From assembly GCA_022113835.1 (NCBI GenBank), contig JAILWY010000010.1, positions 8,889,001-8,953,000 of the forward strand: 64,000 bases of DNA. Direction: 5' to 3'. Each line of letters starts with the position of its first letter. Position 1 is the first letter of the stretch. A program made the translations under genes and the position numbers. A model generated the notes under the pieces. The model ran no database searches. It saw only the letters and a program-made list of their open reading frames with translations, and was not told where the DNA came from. The DNA comes from Atopsyche davidsoni (Eukaryota; Arthropoda; Insecta; Trichoptera; Hydrobiosidae). Below, piece by piece: positions 14,858-29,300 of the stretch.

Positions 14858-15564
14858 CTACACCCCCTGGTTTATCTTCTTTATGGTTCCGATGACACGC
14901 TTCAAGAAGCCATCCAGTGACTTCATCAACTGTGGGTGTCTTGCCACTGACTTCAGGTCATCCAGGTACAGGCCCTCCTGTCGGCATTGGCTCTCCAGTT
15001 GGTGTCTTTGAAGACCAAAGATGGGGCATGAACCCACAAGGTGGATCGCTGTTTGTGGAGTAATATCATCACAAGGGCATGTGTCGTCGCTCGTCAAGTG
15101 GAACCTGCGGAGATAACTTCTCATCGCTCCGTGAACCGTTAGGAGCTGGGTTGATTCAAAGCTAATCCCGCAGGTATTCCTGTATACAGCGGCGTCCGTA
15201 ACAGAATCAATGAACATCTTTGTTACGTTCCCTTGCGGAGAGCTTGTGTACCTTTCGTTCCATGTGTCCAATGTAATTTTCCTGTGGAGATTTTTTGCGA
15301 AACTCAGAGGAAAGTCGGAAAATACATAATTCATTTTCTTTTTGGTGGCTTCTTTAGCCTTTTCGTCAGCTTTCTCGTTGCCAACAAGACCAACGTGAGC
15401 TCTCACCCAGCCTATCTCGATGTTATGTTAACATCACTTGCTTGAATTTCTTTTAGCTTTTTCTGGATGTCAACTATTAGAGGGTTGGTTGATTGTTTGG
15501 ATATACTGTCTACCCCCGAGCGACAATCAGTGAGTATTTTCACTGACTGCCACCTGCCAGATAG
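14858..15564 (-). pseudogene. Non-LTR retrotransposon: RNase H and C-terminal remnant
   Basis: The minus-strand frame 14858-15406 begins inside an RNase H domain: AHVGLVGNEKADEKAKEA carries the conserved GNE-AD segment with a catalytic Asp. It continues into the C-terminal region typical of I/R1-group elements, with a YLRRF motif and a Cys/His knuckle-like CPCDDITPQTAIHLVGSCP. Upstream, in another frame (about 15445-15560), ILTDCRSGVDS supplies the preceding RNase H catalytic Asp. A frameshift near 15425 separates it from IGWVRAHVG. Reverse transcriptase and endonuclease are missing, so this is a 5'-truncated, decayed copy. The clade (I, LOA or R1) is uncertain. Confidence 0.8.
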
Positions 15565-15640
15565 TTTTAGTAATATCCAGCACAGAGGTGGTTTTAGTTA
15601 TATTCAGTGAAGAGGTGGTTTTAGTAATATCCGGCTATTT
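15565..15640. repeat. 27-bp tandem repeat, about 2.7 copies
   Basis: The units start at 15565, 15592 and 15619 with 'ttttagt(a/t)atatccag' and end in 'gaggtgg'. The array abuts the broken 5' edge of the retrotransposon remnant. Confidence 0.75.
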
Positions 15641-18600
15641 AGTACCATTTATATTTTTGGTATTTATCAAAAAATCAATATATATGTAAATTTGAAGTTG
15701 TTATTTTATTTCTCGCTCAAAACATTTAGATTTCATCGATAATCCTTTTTGTGAAACATGTATTATATATATTTGACATTTTCATCAATGAACAAGTCTG
15801 GTTAACGGAACCAAAACTTTACTATTGAAATTTCGCAGGTTTCAGAAATCCAACCGAGTAAAACCGCGTGTAATTCGTGTCCGGTTACATTATAAGAACG
15901 GAACAGGTCACGAAATAATATATAAAGCCCAGCGATAACTGGAAAGTTTCACTTATGCATACCAAGATCGTGTAAACTCCACAGTCAATTTTAAAAGATA
16001 ATAATATTAAAACGCGGAACCGTAAATCGATCGAATACTATGAAAAAATAAAATAAAAATGCAACATACTAAAATTAGATAATAACGTTTTTTTAATTCC
16101 ACTTGATAAAGTGGACCTTTTTTAAACATAAATTGAAGAAATAAAAGTGAAGGAATATTTGTGGTTTAAACGTATTGTTTTATATTAATATATTCTGGAT
16201 GTCAATAGTTGAACGATTGAAGTTTGGTCTTTCATCTTGGTGCCTTGTTCAAAATTAAGCGCAAAAAAAAAGTGCCAACTGCTTGTACTGTGGGTCAACC
16301 TTCATAATTTTATTTATTAACATAGCTTGATATACATTAATTTACAATAATAAGGACATTTAAGACACCATTTAAATTTATTATCAGGATCATTTTATGC
16401 CGATTCGTTAATAATCAATTACAAAATGAATAATATATATATGACAAAACTATTTTAAAATGCTTTAACCTTAATTATAATTTTTTTTAAATTGTTGTTA
16501 ATATTAAAAATTACGTCCTTATGATGTTCGTTTCAACGTTATTTTATATCAAAATTTTCGAGGTTAAATTTTACTAGTGGTGTTTATTATAATATATTTT
16601 GGTTAAAAGCTTGTTCTTAGTGGATGTGCTTCGTCATCTACTAACAGCCTAATCAATTGACAAAAAATGAAATACTAATCCCGTTGGTTTACATCAATTA
16701 GTTTATTATTATGCTAAAAGTGAGTATTTGCGATAAAAATATGCATTGAAAGACATAATAGACGACATGAATGTTTTAAATGGTGTGCCAGTTTACACAT
16801 CCTTAGGATTTTCTCTTATAACGAAACCTGATTAAGAAAAAAAATAAATACAATTTAAAACTCTTAAAAATTTAGAAAGCCAGTTGATGTTAATATAATA
16901 AAATTCAGTATGTATGATTTTTTTTCAATTATATGAGTTAAGAATTGTTTGTGGGTTTATAAAGAATTACTTTAAATATAATATTTATGAGTTGATATTT
17001 TTTAACATATTGTATCTGTTATTTTTTATAAAAAAAGTGATTTTATTACAAATGTTCAAGATATGTACAATAATGATCATTGTATATTATTTTATAAGCT
17101 AGGATGTATTTATCTTAAGCCCGCTATGATTAATGCATAAAATATATTCTATTCTATAATTATAAATGGTCAATTGTGATTACTTCATGCTATGCACATT
17201 TATTATATTTGTTGTGTAATCATTCAAAATCGTTAATCCAAACATTTTTTTATTACCATAATCTAACAAATATAACACTATATGATTCAAATTAAAAAAT
17301 ATATCCTGTAGAAAATCAACACATAATTGATTCGAACATGCATATTTCAAGATTTAAAATTTAATTTAATTATTTAATAATAATGTTTTTCATGTAAGTA
17401 ATAACAAATGATAAATTATCATAAACTTCATTTGTTGGATATTTGCCAATATAAAATTAATAAAAAGAATTTTTGTATAAATTACCAATGTCATAAAAAA
17501 ATTGATTTTTATATATATACATAACGAATACAATATAAAAACACATTTTAATAGGTTGCACATATATATTGATTGTTTTCCCAGTAGAGCTATATTGTTG
17601 ACTGTTAAATAATTCAATTAATATATTTTTGAAAATGAATAAGGCCTAGAGCAGCTAACAAATTAATAGTCTTGAAACTGACCACTTATGAATATGTAAA
17701 CCGATGGTACTCATTAACTAATAGGGGCCACGTGAAATAATTATCAATATTGTATACATAAACATTAAATAACTCAAGGGCAAGCATAGCACTTTCCGGT
17801 ACTACATTTAAATTTATCGTGATCTGAATTATGTAAGTTGAATGTACAATGTTGTTCGTGAACACTCAGTAATACACTTAAGATTCTAATATACACCACA
17901 GATTATTAAACACAATTATTTGTATTCAGCAATGATGCTCGTTTCGCTCGTGAATTATTATAAATTTATCAGATTTTTTCTTGTTTTCTTGATATTATAC
18001 CAAAAATAAGGAAGTAACATAATCAAAAATTGCTTTACAGTTTTTCATATTTATAGATTCAATTTTTATATTTTGTAATAATCTTTTTTCAATTCAGTAT
18101 TTTCATTTTAAACAAGCTAATTAATTATATTTAAAAAAAATATGTATTAATCTTTTTTAGATTATTAACTGTAGAAAAAATTAATTCTTTCAGTATCCTA
18201 AAAAGCATTAACTTAGGCATGTCGTGAGTAAAGTTATTAAAATCAGTGTGCACGTTTTAAAACACAATCTAGCTATACAAAAACTAAACCATTTTCATAA
18301 ATATATTTGTATATATGCATTAGGTCTGTACAAATAAAAACTAGATTTTTCAAGGAATCATAGTAACACTTATTATATAAAGGACGTGCGCTCAGGATTA
18401 AACTAAGAATATAAATATTATAATTTCATCTAGGAATATAATGAAGTGATTAATATCTACGTAAACTTATTGGTTATACAAGTCGTGTGATAATAAATTA
18501 TAGTTTAATTATGAATTGATATGAGCTTGGTGCTCTATTGGAGGTTAGTACATTGAAACGTATCCTTATTAATTGACAAGGGTATGAAAACGTACATTTT

Positions 18601-18973
18601 CAAACATATTATATTTGAACAGTTTTATGATTATTCCTGGTATATTTCCTTTAAAGTACTTATAATTAGCATTATTTCATAGAAGAAATTGTAAAAGTTT
18701 GTTGCATTATGAAATACTCAATGGTTATAATATATCAATTTTTTTAAACTGAAAAAGAAAGAACGAACCCTTACGTTTTGACGGAAAAATTATAGTACTC
18801 GTAAATGTTTTATAATCAATACTTAAATAATTACTGCACTAACATTACACTACTGATGATGTTTTATTTCCTGTTTTCAAACATTATGATAATATTTATC
18901 TTAATATAAAATTTAACAAGTTTATTATTTAACCATTATTTAAACCAAAGCCAAATTTGAAGCTTATTACTAA
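15641..18973. other. AT-rich intergenic stretch
   Basis: Very AT-rich, with only hydrophobic low-complexity frames (16914-17102, 17390-17617). No supportable gene or repeat. Confidence 0.5.
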
Positions 18974-19981
18974 CTAGAAATGTAGCCCGTCACAGAATGA
19001 CGCGCATTCGATGAACGATGCAATAGTGTTTGAATATAATAAAATGAATAATGCTTTAATTTTGTACCATCAGTTGGATGAAGGTGCGAAGTTCTGTGAT
19101 ATACTTGGCCTTGAACTTTGAAGCAGAGTGGCCCACTGTTAATTTAGCTCCCATTGATGCAAAAGGTATACTGTTGTTGTATGATCTTATTTTTCTCTTG
19201 AAATTTCAATTATAAATATCCTTTAAATATACTGGGGAAATAGGCCTTGCTGGTAGTTTCACTTTACCTTTGTGATAATAATCGTTGAACTTTCCATCTG
19301 ATGGGTTTTCTGCTTGATAATGTAAAGCATTGCAGAATCGACAGGTTACATTAATTAATCCGAAGACAAACGCTGCGTTCGCTGTGCATCAGTTTCTTTT
19401 TGTCTTGAGGTCGATGCGCGTACTCGAATTTTAAGAAGACGCTGCTCACGTTTTCTTTCCAACTCATTGCTTGACATTTATGTCACATTTCGTGTCACAA
19501 ACAACACATCACTTTTTACTGCACTGTTCTTTATTTGATGCAGTCATTATCACGTTCAATTGTGGAATTCTTTTTGAATTACGTTTTCTGTGTGTATACG
19601 GTGTTATTTATGATGTGATTAATAATTTCTGATGCAATTTCGATTAAAAAAAATTGGAATGGCACTTGTGTCAAACTGACATAAACTGGAAATTTCTTAG
19701 AAGCATCAAAATTTGTTTTTTTTGTAAAAGTTTTAAATTTGAAATTCTCACGGTGAAGAACAAAATCATATAATTCGTACATATTGAAACTCGCTAAAGC
19801 ATATTTTATAGTTTTTGAATAAAAATATTATCTTATCGTCTTGAAATTCGGCACATAGCTGCGGAAAAATTTACTAAACTTACGTGCAAAAAGTCAGCGT
19901 TGTATCTTTTAAGATATTCTATAGAGAACTAAAAAACGAAACATACACACACACACACACAATGGCTATTATTATAGTAGA
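18974..19981 (-). mobile_element. Helitron-family element, copy 2
   Basis: About 1.0 kb on the minus strand. The 3' end CTAG lies at 18974-18977 with A before it (T on the element strand). The 3' hairpin is intact (plus strand GCCCGTCACAGAATGACGCGC). The 5' end is TCTACTATAAT in reverse complement, ending at 19981 and followed by T, which gives the expected A|TC...CTAG|T insertion. A (CA)n run sits just inside the 5' end. The interior has the same N-terminal replicase relic as copy 1, with more stops and frameshifts (19200-19620), so it is not translatable. Confidence 0.87.
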
Positions 19982-20250
19982 TGATTAATTAAATGTTAAT
20001 TTATTAATGTTTATTTTATTGGCTGTAGCACTGCGTAAGTTTTTCGTGAGACAATTGAACTGTAAGATAGCCGTTTATTTTAACGTAAGCCGCGTCCATA
20101 ATATTGTTTGTTGAAATTTAACTATTACATAATTTGACAGAAATAATATGTTTTATTTGTATATTAGATTTTAGACATTTGATTTGATTTGATTGCTTTA
20201 TTATGTATTGTAAATCAATACTTTTTTATTTTCTCTATATGTATCGAATA

Positions 20251-20261
20251 CCCCCCCCCCC
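20251..20261. repeat. Homopolymer C tract
   Basis: A run of consecutive C residues ('cccccccccc' and beyond) in AT-rich DNA. It may be a length-variable site. Confidence 0.7.
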
Positions 20262-20466
20262 TCCCTCTATTACTTATGTTTGTTTCTGAGTCTCAAATAA
20301 AATGTAGGTTAAAATACTAAAAAGTAACATACATTTTTCTTCGTGTTGCACCATTGGTTGCGATACATGCAAAAAAGTTTACAAAATCAGTAGCTTCGAG
20401 TGTTCGGCAACTGCAGCAGATATTATATTACGTTGGGCAGCGAGCGCTCGCAGTTGTCTGTTGAAA

Positions 20467-23400
20467 CTATTCAGTATGCAGAGCCCTTTTTACGGTTTTA
20501 CTGCAGTTCGACTAAAAAAATGAAAAAAAAAATAGTTTTGTTTTGATCTTCCGATATGATTTTTTAATTTATTTAGAAGTTCAGTTTATTCGAAAAATAT
20601 AATAATATTGGGTATATATACAGTATTGTTTTATTTTTTAATAGTATTTACCAATCAACAAAAAAAACATTATTTTTTATAATAAAGGCAACATGGATAT
20701 TGATTATTCGCTTGAATCACAAATGCAACGTGAATTGAAAACTTATGTTAATGCATCGAATTTTGTTCCTCAGAGTCTATTAGGTTACAATAATCGCAAA
20801 CGCATTTCACGCGATGTGCATCAGCAATGAGATTTCTCCTCTTGCGTAAACTAAATGTATGAATTTTATCAAAACAAGTGAAGTATAAATCACGTTAGAG
20901 CGTTATTGACCCACTTGTACCGCAGTATAAAAAATGTAGGTAATCTCGAGGCGACGGCCTCTTACCGGGGGGACGGCAGCATGGTGTGTGGAGAGTACAG
21001 CCGCAACTACTGCGATTGTTTTGGTGTCAATGGAACTGCTAGTATGGCAGCGACTGACTGGCCGTCTCCTCATGCCAACTCTCTGAGATCTCCGAGAATA
21101 ATCAAATATCAAATGCGCTTTGCAGTGGCATTGTGCAACCCTATCATTGAAATGTTGCTAGATTATCCAATTTTATATAATTGTGGCGGTATACAGGAAA
21201 CTGACTTTGCCGTTTAAGCAAACGTGCAGAGAATGATTTTTTTTTCCAATAAACGCATTATAAATTAGGAAGAATATTGGAGAACGCCTCAGCTGACTGA
21301 AAATCAAAATCTCAAAACGAAATTATATAAAGTTTCTCAAATATCCTTAAATATTAACAATTACTATGGTAGCAGTTACTCGAGATAATTTGAACATGAC
21401 AATTATAAAACAGGAAAATAAGAAAATTAGATATGATTTATTTCTAGGTATTTTTCGTTTATCAAGCACGAGTTTATACATAAAACTAAAATACATACAT
21501 TATTATTAGTTTTAAACATTTAGTATTGATAAATTAGAAACCGAAGTATGAGCACATGTGCCAATACATTTTAAAACTTGCTCTAAAATGTATTTTTTAT
21601 CTTAAAATAAATATATTAAAATTGTCATAAATTTAAAAGAGACGTTCAACAAACAGAATGTCGAAAATTATTGAACAAAAATTACACTTTTAGATATGAT
21701 CACGAGTTGCCTGGTAAATTTACTGACAATATAAGTGATAAATTGAACAATATTTAAATTCATTATAATTAAATTACCACTTATCTTATTAATTAGTTAA
21801 AAATCATTCTCTTAAGGTACTAGCCTTTCCTTTTGAATTTTATTGAATAAAATATACGTAAATTTCGACAGGTCATCAAGTCCGATATTAAATCATTTTT
21901 TGTTTTTTATACCATGTTAGTCACATTTATGGTTCTTTGATTAGAAGGTTTGATAAAATCGTGTGTCGACCCGTCTAATGACCTTCATTTGTATTAAATA
22001 TTACAGACTACCTTGATAGAGGCTATACCTTTTTGTGACGAATTCGGAAGCAGCGGTGTAGCTGCGGCCACAGTCACCTTCCGCGGAAGTAGTACTAAAA
22101 ACAATAAACATCTCAGTCAAAAGGTTCAGTCATCAAGGTGATTGAAAAAAAAAATGCGTCTTATAAATTAAATTATAAAATCAATGGTCATTGAAGTTCA
22201 TGCTTAAAGCGAATTGTATGTATTATTATTTTTTATGACGTGGTTATTACTAATAATAATGTTTGGATATTGAATACTAACGCATATATTTATGTATTTG
22301 AAAAATGGTATTATCAATCGAATAAACTTATTTACATCATTAAACAACTTTCACCAAAAATATGGTTTTTCTTAAGAGTGTTAAGAATATTTTATTCATC
22401 ATTTATTTTATTTAAAATTTATCAGTGATGTTTGGGAGTAATTTTTTGTTGTTGATAAAATATTTTTTTATAAATAAAAGAAACTCCCTAATTTGTTTTG
22501 AAAACACTTATGCTTCATTTTTACATATAAAACAAGTAATTATTTTTGTGAAAATGTATTATTGGTATTGGACGACATAAGTATTTTTTTTTTATTATAT
22601 AAATATTTTTCTATAATTCGTTTCATACCTGAAATAATGCAGCTCACAATGTCTGCTCCATGACCACGGGGGAGTAGCAACCCTGCCCGAACTTTCCGAT
22701 ATGTCGAGCCTCAGCTTCGGTTGCTTCTGCATCGCTGTCCAGCTTCTGGGTGCCGTGGTCCAGAATGTTTCTCAAAAGTGGTAAAAAGTACTGTCAAGTT
22801 TCGATCATTCATTAATATTTTTAATATTTTATGGCAAATACCTGGGAGAAACAATTGACATGGCGTACTAAATAGGGTTGCCTATATAACCGGTGTATTT
22901 TTTCAAAACTCAATTATACTTAGATTCTCTTTTTTTAGAGCAAATGAAACATTTGTATTTCAAGAGTTCATTATTTTGAAATATTTATCAAGAAAACAAC
23001 TGTTATTTTTAATATCTAAGCAGCAGTATTTATTGATACATATTCTCAAAATATTAAATAATTTTTTTAGATATATATATATTAAACAAATACCATCTCA
23101 CTAAAATCAAAATTATTATTTTTCTATGGTATATTATTAGTTAATATTTTAAAAACTTTTTTTGGATTTATTGTTCATATTTCAATTACGTTGTAATGAA
23201 TGAAAAAAATAAGGAAAAATAACATATTTATCCAATATTTATTGTTATTAATGGTTTTATATACAATACAACAGGCATCTGTGGAAAATATTTACATAAA
23301 CGAAATAAAGTAAATTCATATTTAACTAGGGCGGTTTTCGCGGAAAACAACACATAAATACTGTTAACAAGCCTTTTACAAGTAAATTAATAATGTTTAT

Positions 23401-23831
23401 GTTTAAAGTAACTTGTATCAGTAAATTAAAAATAAAAATATCGCTACATAGTATATTTAGATTATAATAAAAATTTCAAATTTTTTCTTTGTAAACATAC
23501 TTTATTGTATAAATAGGGTAAGTAAAAAGGCTTATCAAGACTCTAAACGATATTTTCTACGAAGTACTCATAAATGGCAGATACATAAATTCTCTTGAGA
23601 AAGCCTATGATACCGAGTGCTATTGTGGTAAGGCCTTTGTCGATACTACAGGTGGTCGGTGCCAAGCTTTGGTCGGATCCGGCGCCGATGGCGATCAGAC
23701 TGAGTCTCGATGTTGGGCCTTGGCTGGGTCTGCGAGAAGTATTTGTAATCGTATCCTGGCCAGTGGGCAATGCAACCGGCGCGTCCGCTGGAGCTCTATG
23801 CGGCTGTGCACGTAAGCCGGCCCGGTCTTAC
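20467..23831 (-). CDS. Tentative five-exon spliced transcript, function unknown
   Basis: Five GC-richer blocks have splice-like edges on the minus strand. Block a: 23614-23831, donor CTCG|GTATCA. Block b: 22629-22770, acceptor 'ttttgag', donor TTTCAG|GTATGA. Block c: 22029-22094, acceptor 'tttattgtttttag', donor AAAAG|GTATAG. Block d: 20966-21089, acceptor 'attctcggag', donor CCCCCG|GTAAGA. Block e: 20467-20511, acceptor with a long pyrimidine tract 'catttttttag', then 14 codons and TAG. One frame stays open across all four junctions, with phases 1, 2, 2 and 0. It includes QDTITNTSRRPSQGPTSRLS, TSAEGDCGRSYTAASEFVTK and SIDTKTIAVVAAVLSTHH. I recognise no domain and found no start codon: a TAA precedes the first block, after a short ATG frame from about 23888. 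The plus strand is also open across blocks a-c, so a long noncoding RNA or chance remains plausible. Confidence 0.3.
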
Positions 23832-24064
23832 ATGCCAACAGCTATCGCAAGATCTTGTACATTGTTATTCTCAATAAATACGTCCATTCATATCAAATAA
23901 ATTTTTGCTGAATTATAAGATATTTGTATCTGTGTGTTTTTTTAAATGTATCATTTCAAATTTTATTTTGGGTGGATGGATGTTGGGTGTTTCGCTGCGT
24001 TGTAATTAGAACCTTTCCATCTTCAAGGATAAATCCCTGAGTATGACCCTAATACTGGAACCGA

Positions 24065-24104
24065 AGCGTAAAAAATTCAACTGTAGCGTAAAAAATTCAA
24101 CTGT
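24065..24104. repeat. Perfect 20-bp tandem duplication
   Basis: 'agcgtaaaaaattcaactgt' occurs twice, head to tail, with no mismatch. This is a recent local duplication. Confidence 0.9.
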
Positions 24105-26082
24105 AGCGCCGATTTAAAAAAAAAATATTATTGTCATATTTCCTATTTGATAAATATCCAGGCTTACTCATTAAAACATAAAATAAAAAAAATTTCCTTG
24201 TTTTAAAAATGAATAATGAGCTATATGACGCACGATTGTCACTATGACCAAATAAGGCTCTCGTATCCTTTAATTATTTTACTCATTATAATTTAATAAA
24301 AATTAGTACAGCTACTATTTTTAATTATTATAAACAAAAAAATATTGATATGAATTCTTCTGTTTTATTATAATAAATTTCACTACGCCTTTTAAGTTTG
24401 ACGCCTTACTTGTGAATCATTAAATTAAAGTGTCATTAAATTATATTAAATAAAGAATCATTCTCATTTATCTCAAAATTGTAATTTCTGTACGGAAAAC
24501 TTAACTTTTACATAATACAAACGTATTTTGCACATTAGAATTTATCGAAAAATATTCAATATTTTTTTAAGCTATACGGAATTAATGAGAACTAACAGAA
24601 ACATTAAACTTCTTATTTTATACTCAATAAAAATTTAATTAAAATTTAATTTACTGCGTACAAAGATTTGATATATTATTCCTTAATCTCGTTATAATTC
24701 TTAAAGGAAGTTCTTATTTTGCACAACCGAAGGTCAGATTATTCAGGCATAGGATTTATTTTGAATATTGTAATTTTAATCAGATATAATCTTTTATTAT
24801 TGCGCGTAGAACGCTTCTAGACTATAGTTTGTATTACTTAATAAATAAACCTCGTTAATATTTATAAACATATCGCTTTATGTACGATGATTTTACTTAA
24901 AAATAATAAAGCAGACTAATAAATTAATCACTGGAATGAAAAGATCTCGAATGGTCAAAATATTTGGGAATATAGCTTATATATATTTAAAACTATAAAT
25001 TAAAGTTAGGATTTTTTAAAATTGTTGAATAAAATATTTAAAAAAATTACAAAGTCGTTATAGTTTGATGGGCTACCTGATTATGAAAAACTGAAGGACA
25101 CGATGTGAGGTTAGGCTGTGGTCGAACGTCTAACATTTATTTATATAATTAACAATTAAATTAAAAAATAACTACGCATAATTCGGGTTTATTTATCAAT
25201 GTTAAAAAAAAAATAATATGAAATATTATATTTTCCATAGTCTTTAACGAGGTTATTGCCTGATTATCATAATTTGATGAGTAAAATTTAATTTTAATCA
25301 CCAGTATTTATTCAATTGTTTATCAAAATACAAATAAATGACAATATTTGTAAACTAAGCATCTGATAAATATTCCAAAAATTGGAATTTTCATTAGATG
25401 TAATTTTTGTAATTCGGTTTATGGAACTGTGAATATTTCATAAATATTTAAAGTATTGCTGCCAATTTAAAACAATACTATTTTATTTCTAAAAACCCCA
25501 AACGCTCTCAAATATAATTTTCTGGCCATTCGACAGCTGAAATTTGTACGAAGATTTTTTTTTTGACACAAATTCTATTGGTATATCAGAGTTATTTTAA
25601 TTCTTTAAAAAATATCTTCCTTGTTCGAAGAGAAAATTTTATGCGTTACCGGATATAGAAGTATAAATCTTTTAATGCATCTTTGTTCTTACTTTTTTCA
25701 GAGTTTAATTACATTATAATATATTAATTGTATAAAAGATATGAACAATTTTATTTGATGTGTTGGTGAACTTAAACCACTGTATAGACTTGTTTGATTT
25801 AATAATATAATTTTGTTGAAATGCACAAAGAAAAAAGAATAATAAGATTAAAAATAAATAAAATCTTTTAATAATGTCTAACAAGTCTATTCGTGAGTTT
25901 CAAATACAAAAAGTGTAATGTAAAAAATATAATACGCCCTAATTACTTAGATTATTATGTAACAATACAATGTATTGCATAAGCTAAAATAATACGTATT
26001 ATGTAACTTAAAGCTAATGGGTAAAAAACGATGCCGAGAAACAAAGACCAAGAAATGTTTGAAATGTAAGCGTTATAATATT
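24105..26082. other. AT-rich intergenic stretch
   Basis: No coding sequence, hairpin or element end recognised. Confidence 0.5.
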
Positions 26083-26084
26083 CA

Positions 26085-26146
<62 letters not shown>

Positions 26147-26212
26147 GTATATATATGTATATACATATATATATATAAAATATATAAATATTTAAATATA
26201 TATAAATAAAAG

Positions 26213-26295
<83 letters not shown>

Positions 26296-26300
26296 ATGTG
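26083..26300. repeat. Compound (TA)n / (TG)n microsatellite
   Basis: About 180 bp of interrupted TA repeats ('tatatgtatata' variants) passing into about 28 bp of TG dinucleotides at 26262-26287. Confidence 0.93.
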
Positions 26301-29300
26301 TATGTGTGTTTATACTTGTAATGACAAAAACATGTATAGCATATTTGATATGAGATGCGGATCTGCGTCAGGTCAGTGCACCACTTGAAAAAAAATACAC
26401 AGTGATAAAATCAATTTCATTATGCGACCATATGTAGTTAAATATTTTTTTTAAAACAATTTATCTCAGGTTGTCGGTATATCACTCACTATATGTAGCG
26501 CTACATTATGGTTAGTCCGGTTAGGATAATATATTTGTACGAATAAATGTTGTATCATGCCAACTTATTTCCCGGTTTTGTAACTGAGTTCATAAATTTG
26601 ATTAAATCAGGTCTATTAAAACGTTTGGATGACCTGTTCTTGTAATGTACGATAGCTGTGGGTAAATATTTTATTAATATTTGTAAATAAGTTCAATGTG
26701 TGTTTCATCTATGAGATTTCATCTCTACACAGTCTGCGACACAACTGTCAGCAGAATGTTCGCCAATCCCAAAGAATTTGCAGTTTTAATCGTTTCGATA
26801 GAATATTTTAAAATTTAAATATATGGGTTTTGCCTTTAAACCAAGTTTTTTTCTATCCAAAAAATATTTGAATCACCATATACTTTAATCAATTTTTGAA
26901 ATTTCGTTTCTCCCAGACAATACAGTACAATGATATAAAATTGTCAGCTTACATTTATTAGCCGGATTCTGTGAACGTACCATAGTATTCTACAGCATTG
27001 CGGTCACCCATAGCCTAAAGACACTGCCTTCAGGTCACAGACGTGCGTGGCAGAACAGACATAAATAAAAGCATAATAGACTGCCAACGAACTTTAACTT
27101 AATCAATTAAGTCCATCTATTGATAAGTTATGGATCGCACGTTCAATTAAATATTTACAACTGCATAAAGATAAACATGCAAAAAAGAAGTGTTCATTAA
27201 TAACTGTAAACATTTTAAGAAAACAATTTAAGATCTTTAAAATTTAAACATGTGCATATGTTGATAAACTTACATTGGGTATGTGTGTGTATATATATAT
27301 AAATATATATATATAAATATTTATATAAAAATATATATTTCTTTCTCACTGATATATTTATGTAACTCTTTTAGGAAATCGGTTGGTTAATAAAATTAAC
27401 GCTTATTCATTTATGAATCGGTTACAATAAATTAATATTTATTAAAGTATTGCTCTTAAAGGCATATGTGAGGAAAAGAAGCAGTGTGTCTTATTGCCAA
27501 CATATAATAAGTTTGATTAGTAATCTATTAATTAAGATTTTTTAAATTTGTTGAATAATTCATGTCTATCTTAATTATCACGTTTCAAGAAATATCTGAA
27601 CAGTGATGTCACAAGTTAAAATATGTAATTATTTATTACTTAGGCATTATGTAAGTAGTTTGCTTAGCAAGAACAAATTTTTTGTCTTGAGATGCTTGGA
27701 CGTTATAGTGTAGGTGTTGTAAAATTATTGAAACATTTAGGTCATTTTAAAATTTACCTGACAGAATGTACATTTAAAGTTTTTATTACAAAAAAACCAT
27801 TTTTACGCCGCACTTAAATAACTGCCAAAATTTATTACTTTCAACTTTTATTTATGCTAAAACTTATAATTAAAATATATAAAGTTAATTTGAAAAAAGT
27901 TTCTGTACTTTGTATTTAATATACTGGGAATTTATCATTTAGTTCATATTTTATTGATCTTGACATAAAGGATAAAAGGGCTTTGAACTCATTTTAACGC
28001 ATTGTATAGTACTATATATATATATATTTTTTTTTATTTTATTTTCCAATCATGTCTATGATAGATTTATTTCTGTTCAATCATTAATTGTTTTAGAAAT
28101 AAGTTTTTAGAGTCATTAATCAAATTAAAACAACATATTATTATCTCAAAGCCAACACACGGACAATATAATACTTTAATATAATATTTCTCCTTTGAAT
28201 ATGTATTAATAAATCTGTTTTTTTACAGATATTTTTTTTCACACACAAATAGGAATCAAACCAACTCCTATGTACTATTGCAGCCTGAGATCGTATCTTA
28301 TTCGAGAATTTAAATCAACTTTCTCAAGTTTGAAACCATGTTATCTAGTTGCTATTTTATATTGGTTTTTAGCCTGTTACCCATAAAAATTAAATAAACG
28401 ATATTTCAATTATAATTTTAATGGTTTTTATTGTGAAAGGCTAGTAAAATATACTGATAATTCCTCATTTAATGATCATCAGTTTGTATTTCATACGTTT
28501 TCTTGTATGATTATCTCTTGTCTCCTTGTTTTAACTAGTTATTAGAGGATGGATTATAGATGCAAGATAAATTATATTGATTTGTTTTATTACATCTTAT
28601 TTAAGTCATTATTATAAGACATACAATGTTGTAGCAAAAAAATCAGCATTGAGCAATGTCACAAATTGCATCGGTGACTTATATCATATAAAATGTTAGA
28701 TGCAACATATAAAAGGCCTTGTCAATTTTATTAATTTATCACTTACGTATTTTTCAATTTACGTTTTTTTATCAAATAGGATATACAGCTTGATGGAACT
28801 TTATATTCAATAAGGAAGAAAATGAATTTATCTTTTGATTAAATGAATCTAGATTACACAAATAAAACATCTGTGTATCAACTTTTTTCCATATTTTAAA
28901 TTTAAAAAATTACCATGAGATATTTGAAATTATCAAGTTATTATTATGATCTACCAGATTTGATATGTCTTCTTTGAAATGAGTAAGCACATACATATTT
29001 CCATTCCTAAGAAATCAGGTCAAGAGCACTTGATATTTTTTTTACAAATATGTAACCACTTGAACAGAAATCACATTTACCTAAGGAATACGACTCGACG
29101 ACACAGATAAGATGAATGGACAAAATAAAATTTAACTATATATTCATAGCATTATCTAAAACCAATAAGATTTTTTTATACTTTCTATCTTTGTCATTTT
29201 GTTAAAAAATACTACTATTTTTATAATAAACATTCAATCGCCATAATTTTCATCACATGCAGCACAAACAATGTCGATTGATGTTTGTATCAATAACCTA

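Noticed and set aside
23595..23900. Cysteine-rich small secreted protein on the plus strand around 23.5-23.8 kb
   Set aside because: A stop-free plus frame with several Cys exists (segment AYDTECYCGKAFVDTTGG), but it has no start codon or secretion signal, and the minus strand has stronger splice signals.
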